Below, one piece after another: positions 10,052 to 24,343 of a DNA stretch of 64,000 nt (positions are counted from its first letter, which is position 1; each line of letters starts with the position of its first letter). Source of the stretch: Photobacterium sp. SKA34 (GTDB taxonomy: Bacteria > Pseudomonadota > Gammaproteobacteria > Enterobacterales > Vibrionaceae); the NCBI RefSeq assembly GCF_000153325.1, contig NZ_CH724143.1, forward strand, positions 677,672-741,671, read 5' to 3'. A program made the translations under genes and the position numbers. A model generated the notes under the pieces. It was not told the DNA's origin. It did not search any database and saw nothing but the letters and a program-made list of their open reading frames with translations.

Positions 10052-10085
10052 AAAGGCGAGAAAGGTACCCATCTCGCCTTTTTTT
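10052..10085. terminator. Bidirectional terminator between the ompA-like gene and purB
   Basis: AAAGGCGAGA (10052-10061) and TCTCGCCTTT (10072-10081) form a 10-bp stem followed by a T-run on the plus strand. The A-rich left side also gives U residues on the minus strand for the convergent purB. Confidence 0.85.
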
Positions 10086-10104
10086 AATCTCGTTTATAAC
10101 GAAA

Positions 10105-11544
<1,440 letters not shown>

Positions 11545-11568
11545 TTATGAATATTTACATCGTCGTTT

Positions 11569-12186
11569 TTAGTTTCGCGCAAGCAAGATTTTTGCTTGCT
11601 CGATCATTTGCTTACGACCAAACAACAGGTGGCGACGTTTACCACCGACTTGACGCCACAGTACCGCACCACGAACAGCCGCAAGTAATAACGCACGGAC
11701 TTTATGCTGTACGTGAGATTGTTGTAGCTGCGCAGGTGTGCCTGATACTTGGATACGAGGGCCAAGCGGGCTAATAATATCTAGATAAACACTCGCGATG
11801 TTGCTTAGCATTTGCTCGTCAAGTAGCTCGAAATGGTCACGTTGGCGTTTAAGCATATCAATGCGATCCCCAAGCTGTGACATGCTGTCTCGACGACTTT
11901 CTAATTTACGTTCTAATGCCATCACACTGACTAAGTAGCGAGTAATTTCACTACCTGACGTGCTATTGTCGATATCACGCACCATGGACTCTAAGCCCGT
12001 GCGCAAGTTTTCTTCATTTCCATAGACGGCAACAGTATTGTTTGGCGTTGTTTCAACAATACTATTTAATGTTGCGGCTAGAATATCGTCGTCACAGTTA
12101 CCATTTTTGGCAACTTCCTGAACCAGTTTTACCGCTTGGCAAATACCAGCAAAGGCGATTGTTCGGTCATAAACAGTGTAAGCCAC
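11569..12186 (-). CDS. hflD: HflD, high frequency lysogenization protein homolog
   Basis: This protein has 205 residues and a GTG start behind AAGGAG. The helical sequence '[29 protein letters not shown]' shortly after the start, and '[18 protein letters not shown]' mid-protein, match the HflD (YcfC) family. In E. coli this is a peripheral inner-membrane protein that sequesters phage lambda CII; its normal cellular role is unclear. It follows mnmA by 12 bases and precedes purB, the conserved order, so it is presumably co-transcribed with mnmA. Confidence 0.93.
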   Translation of the reverse strand: MAYTVYDRTIAFAGICQAVKLVQEVAKNGNCDDDILAATLNSIVETTPNNTVAVYGNEENLRTGLESMVRDIDNSTSGSEITRYLVSVMALERKLESRRDSMSQLGDRIDMLKRQRDHFELLDEQMLSNIASVYLDIISPLGPRIQVSGTPAQLQQSHVQHKVRALLLAAVRGAVLWRQVGGKRRHLLFGRKQMIEQAKILLARN

Positions 12187-12198
12187 GGTGAAACTCCT

Positions 12199-13675
<1,477 letters not shown>

Positions 13676-14326
13676 TTACAATTGTTCACTGGCGGCTAAT
13701 GTGACCTCTCGCCACTCACCCGGAGCAAGATCACTGACCGTCCATTGTGCCATTTGATAGCGGATTAGACGTAATGTTGGATGGCCGATATGCGCGGTCA
13801 TACGACGAACTTGGCGATTACGTCCCTCTTTTAATGTAATAGCAAGCCATGTGGTCGGAATGTTTTTACGTTCGCGAATTGGTGGATTACGATCCCATAC
13901 GATTGGTGATTCAATGACTTCAACACCCGCTGGCAGTGTCATACCGTCTTTTAATTCTACGCCATCACGTAAAGCTTGCAGATTAGTTTCTGTTGGTGCG
14001 CCTTCAACTTGTACCCAATACACTTTCGCTTGCTTTGATTTGGGTTGCGTTAACCTAGCTTGTAACACACCATCATTGGTTAAAACTAACAAACCTTCAC
14101 TGTCTTTATCTAAGCGCCCAGCAGGATAAACATCTTTTACCGGAATAAAATCTGCCAGGGTGCTATCGCCCGGTTCACCAGAAAACTGGGTCAAAGTGTT
14201 AAAGGGTTTGTTAAATAAAATGATCTTTTGTGGGCCACGCGATCGTTTGGGTTTATTTAATTTTCTTGATGCCCTGCGCTCATTATTGGCACGTTTAGGT
14301 TGACGAATCATGGTATTTGGCTTCAT
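13676..14326 (-). CDS. rluE: 23S rRNA pseudouridine synthase RluE (U2457)
   Basis: This small RsuA-family synthase has no S4 domain. It modifies U2457 of 23S rRNA in E. coli. The catalytic aspartate is in '[18 protein letters not shown]', and '[18 protein letters not shown]' near the C-terminus is the family's second signature. The basic N-terminal tail ([15 protein letters not shown]) is common in this subfamily. The start is uncertain: the frame stays open to 14386, but the upstream residues look unrelated, so I chose the ATG at 14326 (216 residues, close to E. coli length). It is divergent from icd, as in E. coli. Confidence 0.9.
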   Translation of the reverse strand: MKPNTMIRQPKRANNERRASRKLNKPKRSRGPQKIILFNKPFNTLTQFSGEPGDSTLADFIPVKDVYPAGRLDKDSEGLLVLTNDGVLQARLTQPKSKQAKVYWVQVEGAPTETNLQALRDGVELKDGMTLPAGVEVIESPIVWDRNPPIRERKNIPTTWLAITLKEGRNRQVRRMTAHIGHPTLRLIRYQMAQWTVSDLAPGEWREVTLAASEQL

Positions 14327-14388
14327 AAATACTGCCGTAATGGAGATCTGTAGTATAGACAGGTCTATTATACGTGAAAATAACACAA

Positions 14389-14418
14389 TTGGCGTGCCGT
14401 TAAAATTTCAAGTATGAT
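14389..14418 (+). promoter_or_regulatory. Probable sigma-70 promoter of icd
   Basis: TTGGCG (14389-14394) and TATGAT (14413-14418) are separated by 18 bases. This predicts transcription start near 14425, about 42 bases before the icd ATG. Confidence 0.5.
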
Positions 14419-14466
14419 TTGCTCGCATCTTACAAAAAGATAACAAATGGACGCTAGGAGATTAAA

Positions 14467-15720
14467 ATGGATAGTAAAGTAGTTGTACCAGTTGAAGGTC
14501 AGAAAATTACCCTAGATTCTGATGGTAAATTGGTCGTTCCTAACAACCCAGTCATTCCTTACATTGAAGGTGATGGTATTGGTGTTGATGTAAGCCCTGC
14601 AATGATTAAAGTTGTCGATGCAGCTGTAAAGAAAGCCTACGCTGGCGATCGTAAAATTGAGTGGATGGAAATCTACACAGGTGAAAAGTCGACACAAATT
14701 TACGGTGAAGATGCTTGGTTACCTCAAGAAACATTAGATTTTATCCGTGACTACAAAGTAGCAATTAAAGGCCCACTGACAACGCCTGTTGGCGGTGGTA
14801 TTCGCTCACTGAATGTAGCATTACGCCAAGAGCTAGATTTATATATCTGTGCTCGTCCTGTTCGTTATTTTGATGGTGTTCCAAGCCCACTTAAGCAACC
14901 AGAGCTAACTGACATGGTTATTTACCGTGAAAACTCTGAAGATATCTATGCGGGTGTTGAATTCCAAGCCGGTACTGCGGAAGCGGATAAAGTGATTAAA
15001 TTCCTACAAGAAGAAATGGGTGCAACTAAAATCCGTTTCCCACAACAATGTGGTGTAGGTATCAAGCCTGTATCTGAAGAAGGCACAAAGCGTTTAGTCC
15101 GTGCTGCAATTCAATACACAATCGATAACGATCGTGATTCACTAACTTTGGTACACAAAGGTAACATCATGAAGTTCACCGAAGGTGCCTTCAAAGATTG
15201 GGGTTACGAAGTTGCGCTACAAGAGTTCGGTGCTGAACTACTTGATGGCGGCCCATGGATGACTTTAAAGAATCCAAATACGGGTAAAGAGATCGTCGTT
15301 AAAGATTGTATTGCTGATGCATTCTTGCAACAAATTCTGCTTCGCCCTGCTGAGTACGATGTTATTGCAACGATGAACCTAAACGGTGATTACGTTTCTG
15401 ATGCACTTGCTGCACAGGTTGGTGGTATTGGTATTGCACCTGGCGCAAACATTGGTGATGGTATTGCACTATTTGAAGCAACGCACGGTACTGCGCCTAA
15501 ATACGCAGGTCAGGATAAAGTAAACCCAGGTTCACTTATCCTTTCTGCAGAAATGATGCTGCGTCACCTAGGTTGGGTTGAAGCCGCAGATCTAATCATT
15601 AGCTCAATGGAAGCTGCGATTAGCAACAAAACAGTGACTTATGATTTCGAGCGTCTAATGGATGGCGCAACATTACGTAAGTGTTCTGAATTTGCTGATG
15701 ATATGATTGAACAAATGTAA
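14467..15720 (+). CDS. icd: NADP-dependent isocitrate dehydrogenase
   Basis: This TCA-cycle enzyme has 417 residues, close to the E. coli enzyme. It oxidises isocitrate to 2-oxoglutarate with NADP. The substrate loop '[13 protein letters not shown]' contains the serine that AceK phosphorylates in E. coli. The family signature '[17 protein letters not shown]' lies near residue 304, and '[19 protein letters not shown]' follows. The start is well placed behind TAGGAG. It is divergent from rluE and transcribed alone, with a strong terminator. Confidence 0.98.
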   Translation: MDSKVVVPVEGQKITLDSDGKLVVPNNPVIPYIEGDGIGVDVSPAMIKVVDAAVKKAYAGDRKIEWMEIYTGEKSTQIYGEDAWLPQETLDFIRDYKVAIKGPLTTPVGGGIRSLNVALRQELDLYICARPVRYFDGVPSPLKQPELTDMVIYRENSEDIYAGVEFQAGTAEADKVIKFLQEEMGATKIRFPQQCGVGIKPVSEEGTKRLVRAAIQYTIDNDRDSLTLVHKGNIMKFTEGAFKDWGYEVALQEFGAELLDGGPWMTLKNPNTGKEIVVKDCIADAFLQQILLRPAEYDVIATMNLNGDYVSDALAAQVGGIGIAPGANIGDGIALFEATHGTAPKYAGQDKVNPGSLILSAEMMLRHLGWVEAADLIISSMEAAISNKTVTYDFERLMDGATLRKCSEFADDMIEQM

Positions 15721-15743
15721 TTCAATCATTACATAGAGATATG

Positions 15744-15767
15744 AGCCCAGCAATGCTGGGCTTTTTT
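15744..15767 (+). terminator. icd terminator
   Basis: AGCCCAGC and GCTGGGCT form an 8-bp GC-rich stem with a 3-base loop followed by T residues. Confidence 0.9.
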
Positions 15768-16133
15768 GTATGCAAAAAATACACTTTGTTTGCTTGTTAG
15801 GCATTCAGTGTGGTGGTTCGTGCTTAACTTCTCAAAGGTGATCTTTGGGAATGATTCAATGGTTTTCAACGCTAATTATTTCGCATATGATGAAAACAGA
15901 GCAAGAGAATTGTAAATGATATGTTTAAATTTAATCGGTGGTGAGTGCATTTTTAGCTATTCACTTTTTATGCATAAGGTGATTCTGTCTTTCTCTTGTA
16001 CCGAACAAGATTATTGGATAATCATGTGATAGCAGTACTTTAAATGCCCATTGAGTCATCAGAACATAGACAAGTAAACACATTATTATTATGGTCTGTT
16101 AGTAATGCGGTAGATGTTGAGATAGAAGGGAAC
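15768..16133. other. Non-coding gap between icd and cspD
   Basis: About 365 AT-rich bases hold only ORFs shorter than 20 codons with no visible ribosome binding site. I see no RNA gene or repeat. Confidence 0.5.
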
Positions 16134-16163
16134 AAAAATTAAAGGCGAGCTAAACTCACCTTT
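16134..16163 (-). terminator. cspD terminator
   Basis: On the minus strand AAAGGTGAG and CTCGCCTTT form a 9-bp stem (one G-U pair, 5-base loop) followed by AATTTTT, starting 28 bases after the cspD stop. Confidence 0.8.
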
Positions 16164-16190
16164 ATTATACACAATGTGGTAGATACAAGA

Positions 16191-16412
16191 TTACTTAGCT
16201 TCATCACCTTCAGCGAGGATGATTTCGCTAGCATGATAGCCTTTAGGGCCTGTTTGCACTTCATAGTTAACTTGTTGTCCCGCCTTAAGTGTTCTGTATC
16301 CTTCCATCTGGATTGTAGAGTAATGGGCGAAGATATCGTCTTCTCCATCCTCAGGGCAGATGAAACCAAATCCTTTGGCGTTATTGAACCATTTCACTGT
16401 ACCTGTTGCCAT
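16191..16412 (-). CDS. cspD: Cold shock-like protein CspD
   Basis: This is a 73-residue single cold-shock domain. The nucleic-acid binding motifs 'KGFGFI' (RNP1) and 'DIFAHYS' (RNP2) are intact. The frame opens seven codons earlier, but MATGTVKWFN is the conserved start. The position, divergent from clpS-clpA, is the CspD position in E. coli. There CspD inhibits replication in stationary phase and is degraded by Lon. The stationary-phase role is carried over from that homolog. Confidence 0.95.
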   Translation of the reverse strand: MATGTVKWFNNAKGFGFICPEDGEDDIFAHYSTIQMEGYRTLKAGQQVNYEVQTGPKGYHASEIILAEGDEAK

Positions 16413-16636
16413 GCTATTACATCCCTCTTGCATTCAACTTCCATTTTGCATTAGCTATATATCAATATATTTGACAGTTTGCATACTAATGCGTTTTGAT
16501 GCAGATTATATCTACTACAGGTAACACTTTAGTAAAAAGAGCAAGTCAGTCAAGTGTTCTTTGTAACATTTTAATAAAATCTTTTTTGTTGGCTTCGCTA
16601 TAGCCAGCTTGTGAACTAATGAACTAAGATGAAACT

Positions 16637-16957
16637 ATGAGTAAGTTATACGAATGGATTAGCCCTGACTCCGATATTTTAGAAGAGGAAGAGATTCAGG
16701 TTAAGCCACCATCGATGTACAAAGTAATTTTGAATAATGATGATTACACTCCGATGGATTTTGTGATAGAAGTGTTACAAACGTTCTTCTCCATGGATCT
16801 GGAGAAAGCTGCTCAGTTAATGCTCGCTGTACATTATGAAGGTAAAGCTATTTGCGGAACCTTCACAGCAGAAGTAGCAGAAACAAAAGTAGCGCAAGTT
16901 ATGATGTACGCACGCGAACATGAACATCCGCTGTTGTGTACTATGGAAAAAGCATAA
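16637..16957 (+). CDS. clpS: ClpS, adaptor of the ClpAP protease
   Basis: This 106-residue adaptor delivers N-end-rule substrates to ClpA. The core '[24 protein letters not shown]' carries the asparagine and aspartates that grip the N-terminal residue of the substrate. '[23 protein letters not shown]' completes the fold. It precedes clpA by 47 bases in one operon. The aminoacyl transferases Aat and Bpt, which create N-end-rule signals, are encoded a few genes away. Confidence 0.97.
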   Translation: MSKLYEWISPDSDILEEEEIQVKPPSMYKVILNNDDYTPMDFVIEVLQTFFSMDLEKAAQLMLAVHYEGKAICGTFTAEVAETKVAQVMMYAREHEHPLLCTMEKA

Positions 16958-16972
16958 TCTTTTTCCGGCACG

Positions 16973-16990
16973 CCACTTTTAGTGGTTTTT
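16973..16990 (+). terminator. Weak hairpin with T-run between clpS and clpA
   Basis: CCACT, a three-base loop and AGTGG are followed by five T, directly before the GGGGAGG ribosome binding site of clpA. The stem is only 5 bp; it could partly attenuate clpA expression. Confidence 0.35.
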
Positions 16991-17004
16991 AGGGGAGGTG
17001 CCTT

Positions 17005-19272
17005 ATGCTAAACAAAGAACTTGAAGCGAGCCTAAACGGTGCATTTGCTCGTGCGCGAGAAAAGCGCCATGAGTTTATGACTGTAGAACATCTATTGATG
17101 GCTCTATTAGAAAATGTAGCAGCTCAAGAGGCTTTATTAGCGTGCCGCGCTGATTTAGACCAATTGCGTCGTGAACTTGATTCCTTTATTGAACAAACTA
17201 CGCCATTAATTCCGGTTGATGATGAAAGCCGTGAAACACAACCTACGCTAAGCTTCCAGCGTGTCTTACAACGTGCAGTTTTCCATGTTCAATCATCCGG
17301 GCGTAGCGAAGTTACGGGTGCTAACGTTCTTGTTGCTATTTTTAGTGAGCAAGAATCTCACGCTGCTTACCTTCTCAAGAAAAGTGATATTAGCCGTCTA
17401 GATGTTGTTAACTTTATCTCTCACGGAACTGTAAAAGACAGTGATAATGATGATGTTAATTCATCAGATATGGGAAATAACGAAGAGCAGCGTGCAGAAG
17501 CAAATTCTGAAGATAAGCTTGAGAACTTTGCAACTAACCTTAATCACCTTGCAAAAGCCGGCGGTATTGATCCATTAATTGGGCGAGATAAAGAGCTAGA
17601 ACGTACCGTTCAAGTGTTATGCCGTCGTCGTAAAAATAACCCACTATTGGTTGGTGAAGCTGGGGTCGGTAAAACAGCGATTGCAGAAGGGTTAGCATGG
17701 CGTATTGTTGAAGGGCAAGTGCCAGAGATTATTAAAGATTGCGTGATCTATTCTCTTGATATTGGCTCGCTACTCGCGGGAACTAAATATCGTGGTGACT
17801 TTGAAAAACGTTTTAAAGGTATTTTAAAGCAGTTAGAAAAAGAAGATCATGCCGTATTGTTTATCGATGAGATCCACACCATTATCGGTGCAGGTGCGGC
17901 ATCAGGTGGTCAAGTTGATGCTGCAAACTTAATTAAGCCGTTACTAAGTAGTGGTAAGTTACGTTGCATGGGGTCAACCACGTACCAAGAGTACAGCAAT
18001 ATTTTTGAGAAAGAGCGTGCACTTTCACGCCGTTTCCAAAAAATTGATGTGATTGAACCTTCGCTTGATGATACAACCAAAATCTTAATGGGCTTGAAGC
18101 CCAAATATGAAGCGCATCATGAAGTACGTTTTACCAATAAAGCAATTCGTGCTGCAGTAGAGCTTTCAGCCAAATACATCAATGAGCGCCATTTACCAGA
18201 TAAGGCGATTGATGTGATTGATGAAGCGGGAGCCCGTTGTCGTCTAGCTCCAGCTAACCGTCGTAAGAAAACGGTGAATGTAGGTGATATTGAAGCCATG
18301 ATTGCTAAGATGGCACGTATTCCTGAAAAGTCGATTTCATCGAGTGATCGTGATGTACTTCAGCATCTTGATGACAAACTGAAGATGCTAGTCTTTGGTC
18401 AAGATAATGCAATTGATGTACTTACAGAGGCAATTAAGCTCAGTCGTGCAGGTTTAGGTGCGGAGAATAAACCTGTTGGTTCTTTCTTGTTTGCAGGTCC
18501 TACAGGTGTTGGTAAAACAGAAGTGACCGTACAACTTGCACGTACGCTAGGCATTGAACTGTTACGTTTTGATATGTCAGAGTACATGGAACGTCACACC
18601 GTTAGCCGTTTAATCGGTGCTCCTCCTGGCTATGTAGGTTATGACCAAGGTGGTTTATTAACGGACGCCGTGATTAAAAATCCACATTCAGTAGTGCTAC
18701 TGGACGAGATTGAAAAAGCGCACCCTGATGTATTTAATCTACTACTACAGGTAATGGATAACGGTACGTTAACAGATAACAATGGTCGTAAAGCGGATTT
18801 CCGTAACGTGATTTTTGTTATGACGACCAATGCGGGTGTTACCGAAACAGTTCGTAAATCTATTGGTCTTATTCAACAAGACCATAGCCATGACGCGATG
18901 ACTGAAATCAAACGAGTATTTACACCTGAATTCAGAAACCGTTTAGATAATATCATTTGGTTTAATCACCTAGAGAAAGATGTTATTGGTCAAGTGGTAG
19001 ATAAGTTTATTGTTGAACTGCAAGCCCAACTTGATGCGCGTGGTGTATCGATGGAAGTCTCTGAGCGTGCACGTAACTGGATGTCAGATAAAGGTTACGA
19101 TAAATCAATGGGTGCTCGTCCGATGGCTCGTGTAATTCAAGATAACTTGAAAAAGCCGCTGGCGAATGAATTACTGTTTGGTTGTTTAGTGAATGGTGGT
19201 TCTGTGCGTGTTGACTTTATCAATGATGAGCTTGATTTCCAATTCAGTAGTGAGATGGAACCTGCACATTAG
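17005..19272 (+). CDS. clpA: ATP-dependent Clp protease ATP-binding subunit ClpA
   Basis: This 755-residue AAA+ unfoldase feeds substrates to ClpP. The N-domain spans residues 1-140, with an acidic linker near 145-165. The first ATPase domain has Walker A 'GEAGVGKT' (about 215) and Walker B 'VLFIDEIHT'. The second has 'GPTGVGKT' (about 500) and '[14 protein letters not shown]'. The IGL-type ClpP-binding loop appears as '[10 protein letters not shown]' near residue 615. A strong GGGGAGGTG ribosome binding site precedes the ATG. It lies in an operon with clpS. Confidence 0.98.
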   Translation: MLNKELEASLNGAFARAREKRHEFMTVEHLLMALLENVAAQEALLACRADLDQLRRELDSFIEQTTPLIPVDDESRETQPTLSFQRVLQRAVFHVQSSGRSEVTGANVLVAIFSEQESHAAYLLKKSDISRLDVVNFISHGTVKDSDNDDVNSSDMGNNEEQRAEANSEDKLENFATNLNHLAKAGGIDPLIGRDKELERTVQVLCRRRKNNPLLVGEAGVGKTAIAEGLAWRIVEGQVPEIIKDCVIYSLDIGSLLAGTKYRGDFEKRFKGILKQLEKEDHAVLFIDEIHTIIGAGAASGGQVDAANLIKPLLSSGKLRCMGSTTYQEYSNIFEKERALSRRFQKIDVIEPSLDDTTKILMGLKPKYEAHHEVRFTNKAIRAAVELSAKYINERHLPDKAIDVIDEAGARCRLAPANRRKKTVNVGDIEAMIAKMARIPEKSISSSDRDVLQHLDDKLKMLVFGQDNAIDVLTEAIKLSRAGLGAENKPVGSFLFAGPTGVGKTEVTVQLARTLGIELLRFDMSEYMERHTVSRLIGAPPGYVGYDQGGLLTDAVIKNPHSVVLLDEIEKAHPDVFNLLLQVMDNGTLTDNNGRKADFRNVIFVMTTNAGVTETVRKSIGLIQQDHSHDAMTEIKRVFTPEFRNRLDNIIWFNHLEKDVIGQVVDKFIVELQAQLDARGVSMEVSERARNWMSDKGYDKSMGARPMARVIQDNLKKPLANELLFGCLVNGGSVRVDFINDELDFQFSSEMEPAH

Positions 19273-19293
19273 TGATTAAATGCGATAAAGCTA

Positions 19294-19328
19294 GAACGCC
19301 GTAGGCTTAAAGTCTACGGCGTTTTTTT
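19294..19328 (+). terminator. clpA terminator
   Basis: AACGCCGTAG and CTACGGCGTT form a long GC-rich stem followed by seven T. Confidence 0.9.
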
Positions 19329-19349
19329 ATCTACGCAAAAAATTATTTG

Positions 19350-19384
19350 ATAGATAAAATAAAACCCAGCATTTAGCTGGGTTT
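19350..19384 (-). terminator. infA terminator
   Basis: Read on the minus strand, AAACCCAGC and GCTGGGTTT form a 9-bp stem with a 5-base loop, followed by TATTTTAT. It lies 28 bases past the infA stop. Confidence 0.85.
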
Positions 19385-19411
19385 CACTGCATCGTTAATT
19401 TTGAAAGAAAA

Positions 19412-19639
<228 letters not shown>

Positions 19640-19830
19640 TTAGGCTACCAGCCATTCATCTTGATCGGGCTGGATAATGCCTCGAAACTGTTTAAGTGTA
19701 AAGTTTAGGAGGTAATTTTACCCTTGCCAGTTGTCTTTGTCAGCTTTTGTTCGCGATTAATGCGCATTTTCTACGTAAATTGACTTTTGTTTGATGTGTT
19801 CCGTTTGTATTGCTTTAGATTTAAGCAAAC

Positions 19831-20520
19831 TTATTGCCATATACCATCAATAAGTTTTTGATGAGGAGCAAAACGTGTTTTGTAATTCATAGCCTTACAA
19901 GCATCGATTTGAAACCCTGGATATAGCCACTGACGCTTTGATTGACGACAGAACTCTATTTGAAAAAGTACGCATAAGGTTCCGAGTGAAAGAGAATGCT
20001 CTGGTTCAAAAAAGCTATACACTGCGCTCAATGCGTCAGGAAATACATCTGTAACTGCAATGGCGATAAGTGTGTCATCTTCATAAACATGCAAAAAGGC
20101 GGTTGCCATCCAAGGGGCAGTTACAAATTCAAAAAATTGCTCTTTATTGGCTGGAAACATGGATCCTGTGGAATGACGAATACGAATGTATTTTTCATAT
20201 AATACAAACCAGCTTTTATCTAGATCTGTTTTAAATTCGAAGCGCAGTTTTCGCATTTGAGCTTGCTGACGCTTTTGACTTCTTGATGGCGTGAATCCTT
20301 GGCAATCAATACGTAAAGGTGTGCAGGCTGAGCAAGCAGCACACATAGGTTTATAAATGGCACGGCTACTGCGACGGTAACCTGAGGCTATTAATAAGTC
20401 GTAGCCTTCGGGTGATAGCCACTGTGGCTCTATAACTACCCCTAATCGCTCCATTTCATTCGGTAAGTAGCTGCAATTAGATTCTGGTGTTAGACCGATT
20501 TGTAGTGATAACTGATTCAT
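19831..20520 (-). CDS. bpt: Aspartate/glutamate leucyltransferase Bpt
   Basis: This protein has 229 residues and belongs to the Bpt family, formerly annotated as arginyl-tRNA-protein transferase. It attaches Leu from leucyl-tRNA to proteins with N-terminal Asp or Glu, marking them for ClpS-ClpAP. The N-terminal cysteine cluster 'KPMCAACSACTPLRI' and 'GYRRSSRAIY' are diagnostic, and the C-terminal GNAT-like part includes 'DALSAVYSFFEPEHSLSLG'. It starts three bases after the aat stop, so the two transferases are one operon. Confidence 0.94.
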   Translation of the reverse strand: MNQLSLQIGLTPESNCSYLPNEMERLGVVIEPQWLSPEGYDLLIASGYRRSSRAIYKPMCAACSACTPLRIDCQGFTPSRSQKRQQAQMRKLRFEFKTDLDKSWFVLYEKYIRIRHSTGSMFPANKEQFFEFVTAPWMATAFLHVYEDDTLIAIAVTDVFPDALSAVYSFFEPEHSLSLGTLCVLFQIEFCRQSKRQWLYPGFQIDACKAMNYKTRFAPHQKLIDGIWQ

Positions 20521-20523
20521 TGG

Positions 20524-21237
20524 TTAGGCCTGTGCAATCGGTAAAACGTGAGAAAGATAGGTTTCAATTGGCAGTATAATATCTCGCTGCTGGTAAAGAC
20601 GGTCTAAAAATAACGAACGCTCAAAGGTTTCTGCGCCTAAGGATTCAAGGTGTGGGTTCATCATTTGACAATCAATTAATGTACCACCAAGCTCCGAGAA
20701 ATAACGACAAAACTGCCATAATGCAATTTTAGATGCATTATCTGCCAATGAAAACATCGACTCACCACAAAAAACAGTTCCTATTTCAATACCATAAAAA
20801 CCGCCTACTAGTTTTCCACTAGACCAAACTTCCACGGAATGACAAATACCTAGGGTATGTAGTCTTTGATAGGCTGAAATCATTTCTTCAGTGATCCAAG
20901 TTTGTTCAGGCCCTCGACAACTAGCACAGTGACGAATCACATCATGGCATCCCTTATTAATCGTAACGGTATAGCCTGATTTGCGGAAAAACTTCTTCAA
21001 GCTCTTACTTGGCATAAAGGTATGTGGATGAAAAACGCCACGAGGGGTAGGACTCCACCAAAGAAGAGGTTCACCTTCAGAAAACCAAGGGAAAATACCT
21101 TCACGATAGGCAGTTTGTAAGCGTTTGGGGCTGAGATCTCCTCCCATTGCCAGTAACCCATTAGGTTCTGATAAGGCGTTTGATGGGTGTGGGAATTGGT
21201 AAGTGCTGCTATCGAGCTCTGGTAAATAAATAGTCAT
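20524..21237 (-). CDS. aat: Leucyl/phenylalanyl-tRNA-protein transferase
   Basis: This 237-residue cytosolic enzyme adds Leu or Phe to N-terminal Lys and Arg, producing primary N-end-rule degrons. The conserved lines 'GIFPWFSEGEPLLWWSPTPRGV', 'HSVEVWSSGKLVGGFYGI' and 'GESMFSLADNASKIAL' identify it. It is followed at three bases by bpt. Upstream, a complete insertion sequence begins only 41 bp before the ATG, next to a TATAAT (minus strand, 21270-21275). Its normal promoter context has therefore been cut. Confidence 0.96.
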   Translation of the reverse strand: MTIYLPELDSSTYQFPHPSNALSEPNGLLAMGGDLSPKRLQTAYREGIFPWFSEGEPLLWWSPTPRGVFHPHTFMPSKSLKKFFRKSGYTVTINKGCHDVIRHCASCRGPEQTWITEEMISAYQRLHTLGICHSVEVWSSGKLVGGFYGIEIGTVFCGESMFSLADNASKIALWQFCRYFSELGGTLIDCQMMNPHLESLGAETFERSLFLDRLYQQRDIILPIETYLSHVLPIAQA

Positions 21238-21269
21238 ACTTTACTGATAGTAGTGGTAAATCTTAAATC

Positions 21270-21275
21270 ATTATA
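21270..21275 (-). promoter_or_regulatory. Perfect -10 hexamer upstream of aat, abutting the insertion sequence
   Basis: TATAAT reads on the minus strand 33 bp upstream of the aat ATG. The IS begins 2 bp further upstream, so any original -35 element is now on its other side. No good -35 is seen inside the IS end at 16-18 bp spacing. Confidence 0.45.
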
Positions 21276-21277
21276 TC

Positions 21278-21303
21278 TGTAGTGGCATAGTGAATTTGGT
21301 CAC
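21278..21303 (+). repeat. Left inverted repeat of the IS
   Basis: It begins TGTAGTGG and shares a second block (TTGG-CAC) with the right end. The first eight bases are identical between the ends. Confidence 0.85.
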
Positions 21304-21349
21304 TTAGTTAGAGGTGATATCATCACTTCATACGTTAACAGGTGACACT

Positions 21350-22535
<1,186 letters not shown>

Positions 22536-22562
22536 ATCGTAGTTGATAGTGAGATGAGACAG

Positions 22563-22597
22563 ATAATAAAAAGGCGATACACTCAGGTATCGCCTTT
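22563..22597 (-). terminator. cydC terminator
   Basis: Minus-strand stem AAAGGCGATAC / GTATCGCCTTT (11 bp) is followed by TTATTAT, about 25 bases after the cydC stop. It ended the cydDC operon before the IS arrived. Confidence 0.85.
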
Positions 22598-22621
22598 ATT
22601 TAATTTTAGCTCTTACAGTAC

Positions 22622-24343
22622 TTAAATACGATTACACAATTCTGCGTAACGACCATTTTGTGCCAGTAATGCTTGGTGTTTACCGCGTTCGATGATTTCA
22701 CCTTCATCCATTAAGCAGATTTGATCCATTTGATCGAGTCCAACTAATCGGTGGGTGATAAAGAGTACGGTTTTATCTTTTGCATGTTCGAGTAACAAAG
22801 CTAATATTTGTTGCTCAGTTCGGCGATCAAGACCTTCTGTTGGCTCATCCATTAGTAGGATAGGTGCATCATGAAGCAGTGCGCGAGCGATACATAAGCG
22901 GCGTCTTTCACCACCAGAGATTTGACGTCCACCTTCACCTAACCAAGTGTCTAACCCTTTATCTTCAAGTAGAGGGGAAAGGCCGACTTGAATTAATGCC
23001 TCTGTAAATTCAGCATCAGTGCCGTTGGGTTTTGCTAACACAAGGTTTTCACGTAATGAACCATTAAAGATATCAACACGTTGGCTAACTACTGTGATTG
23101 CTTTACGTAGAGCACTTTCACTCCATGTTGGAAGTGGTTTGCCATCAATTGAAATTTGACCTTGCTGAGGATCCCAACTACGCGTGAGCAGTTGAAGTAG
23201 GGTTGATTTACCACAACCTGTTCGGCCTAGTAATGCCAGTTTTTCACCTTGTTTTAAGTCTATTGATACATTCTTCACAACAGTCTGAGTGCTACCGTAG
23301 TAGGTGTAGCTGACATTTTCAATCTTCAGTTCACCTTGTGCATCACCATGGTAACCGCTTGGATCAAATACCGTATCGGGTGTTGCTTGAATAATTTCAT
23401 TTAAGCGTTTTGCTGACGTTAAGGTTTGGCCTAGGTACTGGAAAGCACCAGCAACGGGCATCATCATTTCAAAGCTTGCCATCGTTGTAAATGCGACCAT
23501 AGCAACAAATGGATCTGGCGCATGACCACCAATACCATCAGCAGCAATCCAAAGAATGACTACTAAGGTCCAGCCTGTGGCTGCCATCAACATGCCGTTA
23601 GCTAAACCTGTTAAACTCGCCATTTTACGTTGAGCTGCCAGTAGTTGGTCTTGCTCTGCTTCTGCTTGTTGGCGGTAACGAGATTCTGCATTAAACAGCA
23701 GGAGCTCTGCATGGCCTTGCAACCAATCTAGAAGTTTTACACGATAGTTCGCTTTTGCAATTGTCAGTTGCTCACCGTTACGTTTACCTAAGCGGTAAAA
23801 GACAACAGGTAATATAAACATTAATGATAGTAAGATCCCACCAAGCGTTAAGCCTATCGTTGGATCAAACCATGATAAAAATGCGGTAATCGCAGCAATA
23901 CCCAGTACGCCAATCACTAAAGGACTAACCAATCTTAGATAGATGTGATCCATCGCATCAACATCAGCAACTAAACGGTTCAGTAAGTCAGCATCACGTA
24001 GGTTAGCTTGACGACCAGGGATCAGCGGTGTGAGTTTTCTAAAGAAAAATAAACGTAAATCGGCAAGGAGCTTAAACGTTGCATTGTGGCTAACAACGCG
24101 CTCCCCCCAACGACCAGCCGTACGTGCCATAGAAAAACCACGAACACCTGCACCGGGTAACATGTAGTTGAATGTTTCTCTGGCTATGGTTAAACCCGCA
24201 ACAGCAGAAGCAGCAATAAACCATCCCGATAGGGTTAATAGACTAATAGCGGCAAGAATTGTAGCTAAACCTAAGAGCATACCAAGTGTTAAGCCAAACC
24301 AATGCTTACGGTAAAGTTTTAGGTAAGGGATTAAATCACGCAT
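22622..24343 (-). CDS. cydC: Cysteine/glutathione ABC exporter subunit CydC
   Basis: This 573-residue fused permease-ATPase is half of the inner-membrane CydDC heterodimer. CydDC exports glutathione and cysteine to the periplasm and is needed for cytochrome bd assembly. Six transmembrane helices lie in residues 1-310. The ATPase has Walker A 'GRTGCGKST' (about 370), signature 'ISGGERRRL' and Walker B 'ILLMDEPTEGLD'. The gene overlaps cydD by 8 bases. Confidence 0.95.
   Translation of the reverse strand: MRDLIPYLKLYRKHWFGLTLGMLLGLATILAAISLLTLSGWFIAASAVAGLTIARETFNYMLPGAGVRGFSMARTAGRWGERVVSHNATFKLLADLRLFFFRKLTPLIPGRQANLRDADLLNRLVADVDAMDHIYLRLVSPLVIGVLGIAAITAFLSWFDPTIGLTLGGILLSLMFILPVVFYRLGKRNGEQLTIAKANYRVKLLDWLQGHAELLLFNAESRYRQQAEAEQDQLLAAQRKMASLTGLANGMLMAATGWTLVVILWIAADGIGGHAPDPFVAMVAFTTMASFEMMMPVAGAFQYLGQTLTSAKRLNEIIQATPDTVFDPSGYHGDAQGELKIENVSYTYYGSTQTVVKNVSIDLKQGEKLALLGRTGCGKSTLLQLLTRSWDPQQGQISIDGKPLPTWSESALRKAITVVSQRVDIFNGSLRENLVLAKPNGTDAEFTEALIQVGLSPLLEDKGLDTWLGEGGRQISGGERRRLCIARALLHDAPILLMDEPTEGLDRRTEQQILALLLEHAKDKTVLFITHRLVGLDQMDQICLMDEGEIIERGKHQALLAQNGRYAELCNRI

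Noticed and set aside
19273..19411. Possible tRNA-Ser between clpA and infA, as in E. coli
   Set aside because: Only two terminators are present; no cloverleaf or acceptor-stem pairing was found.
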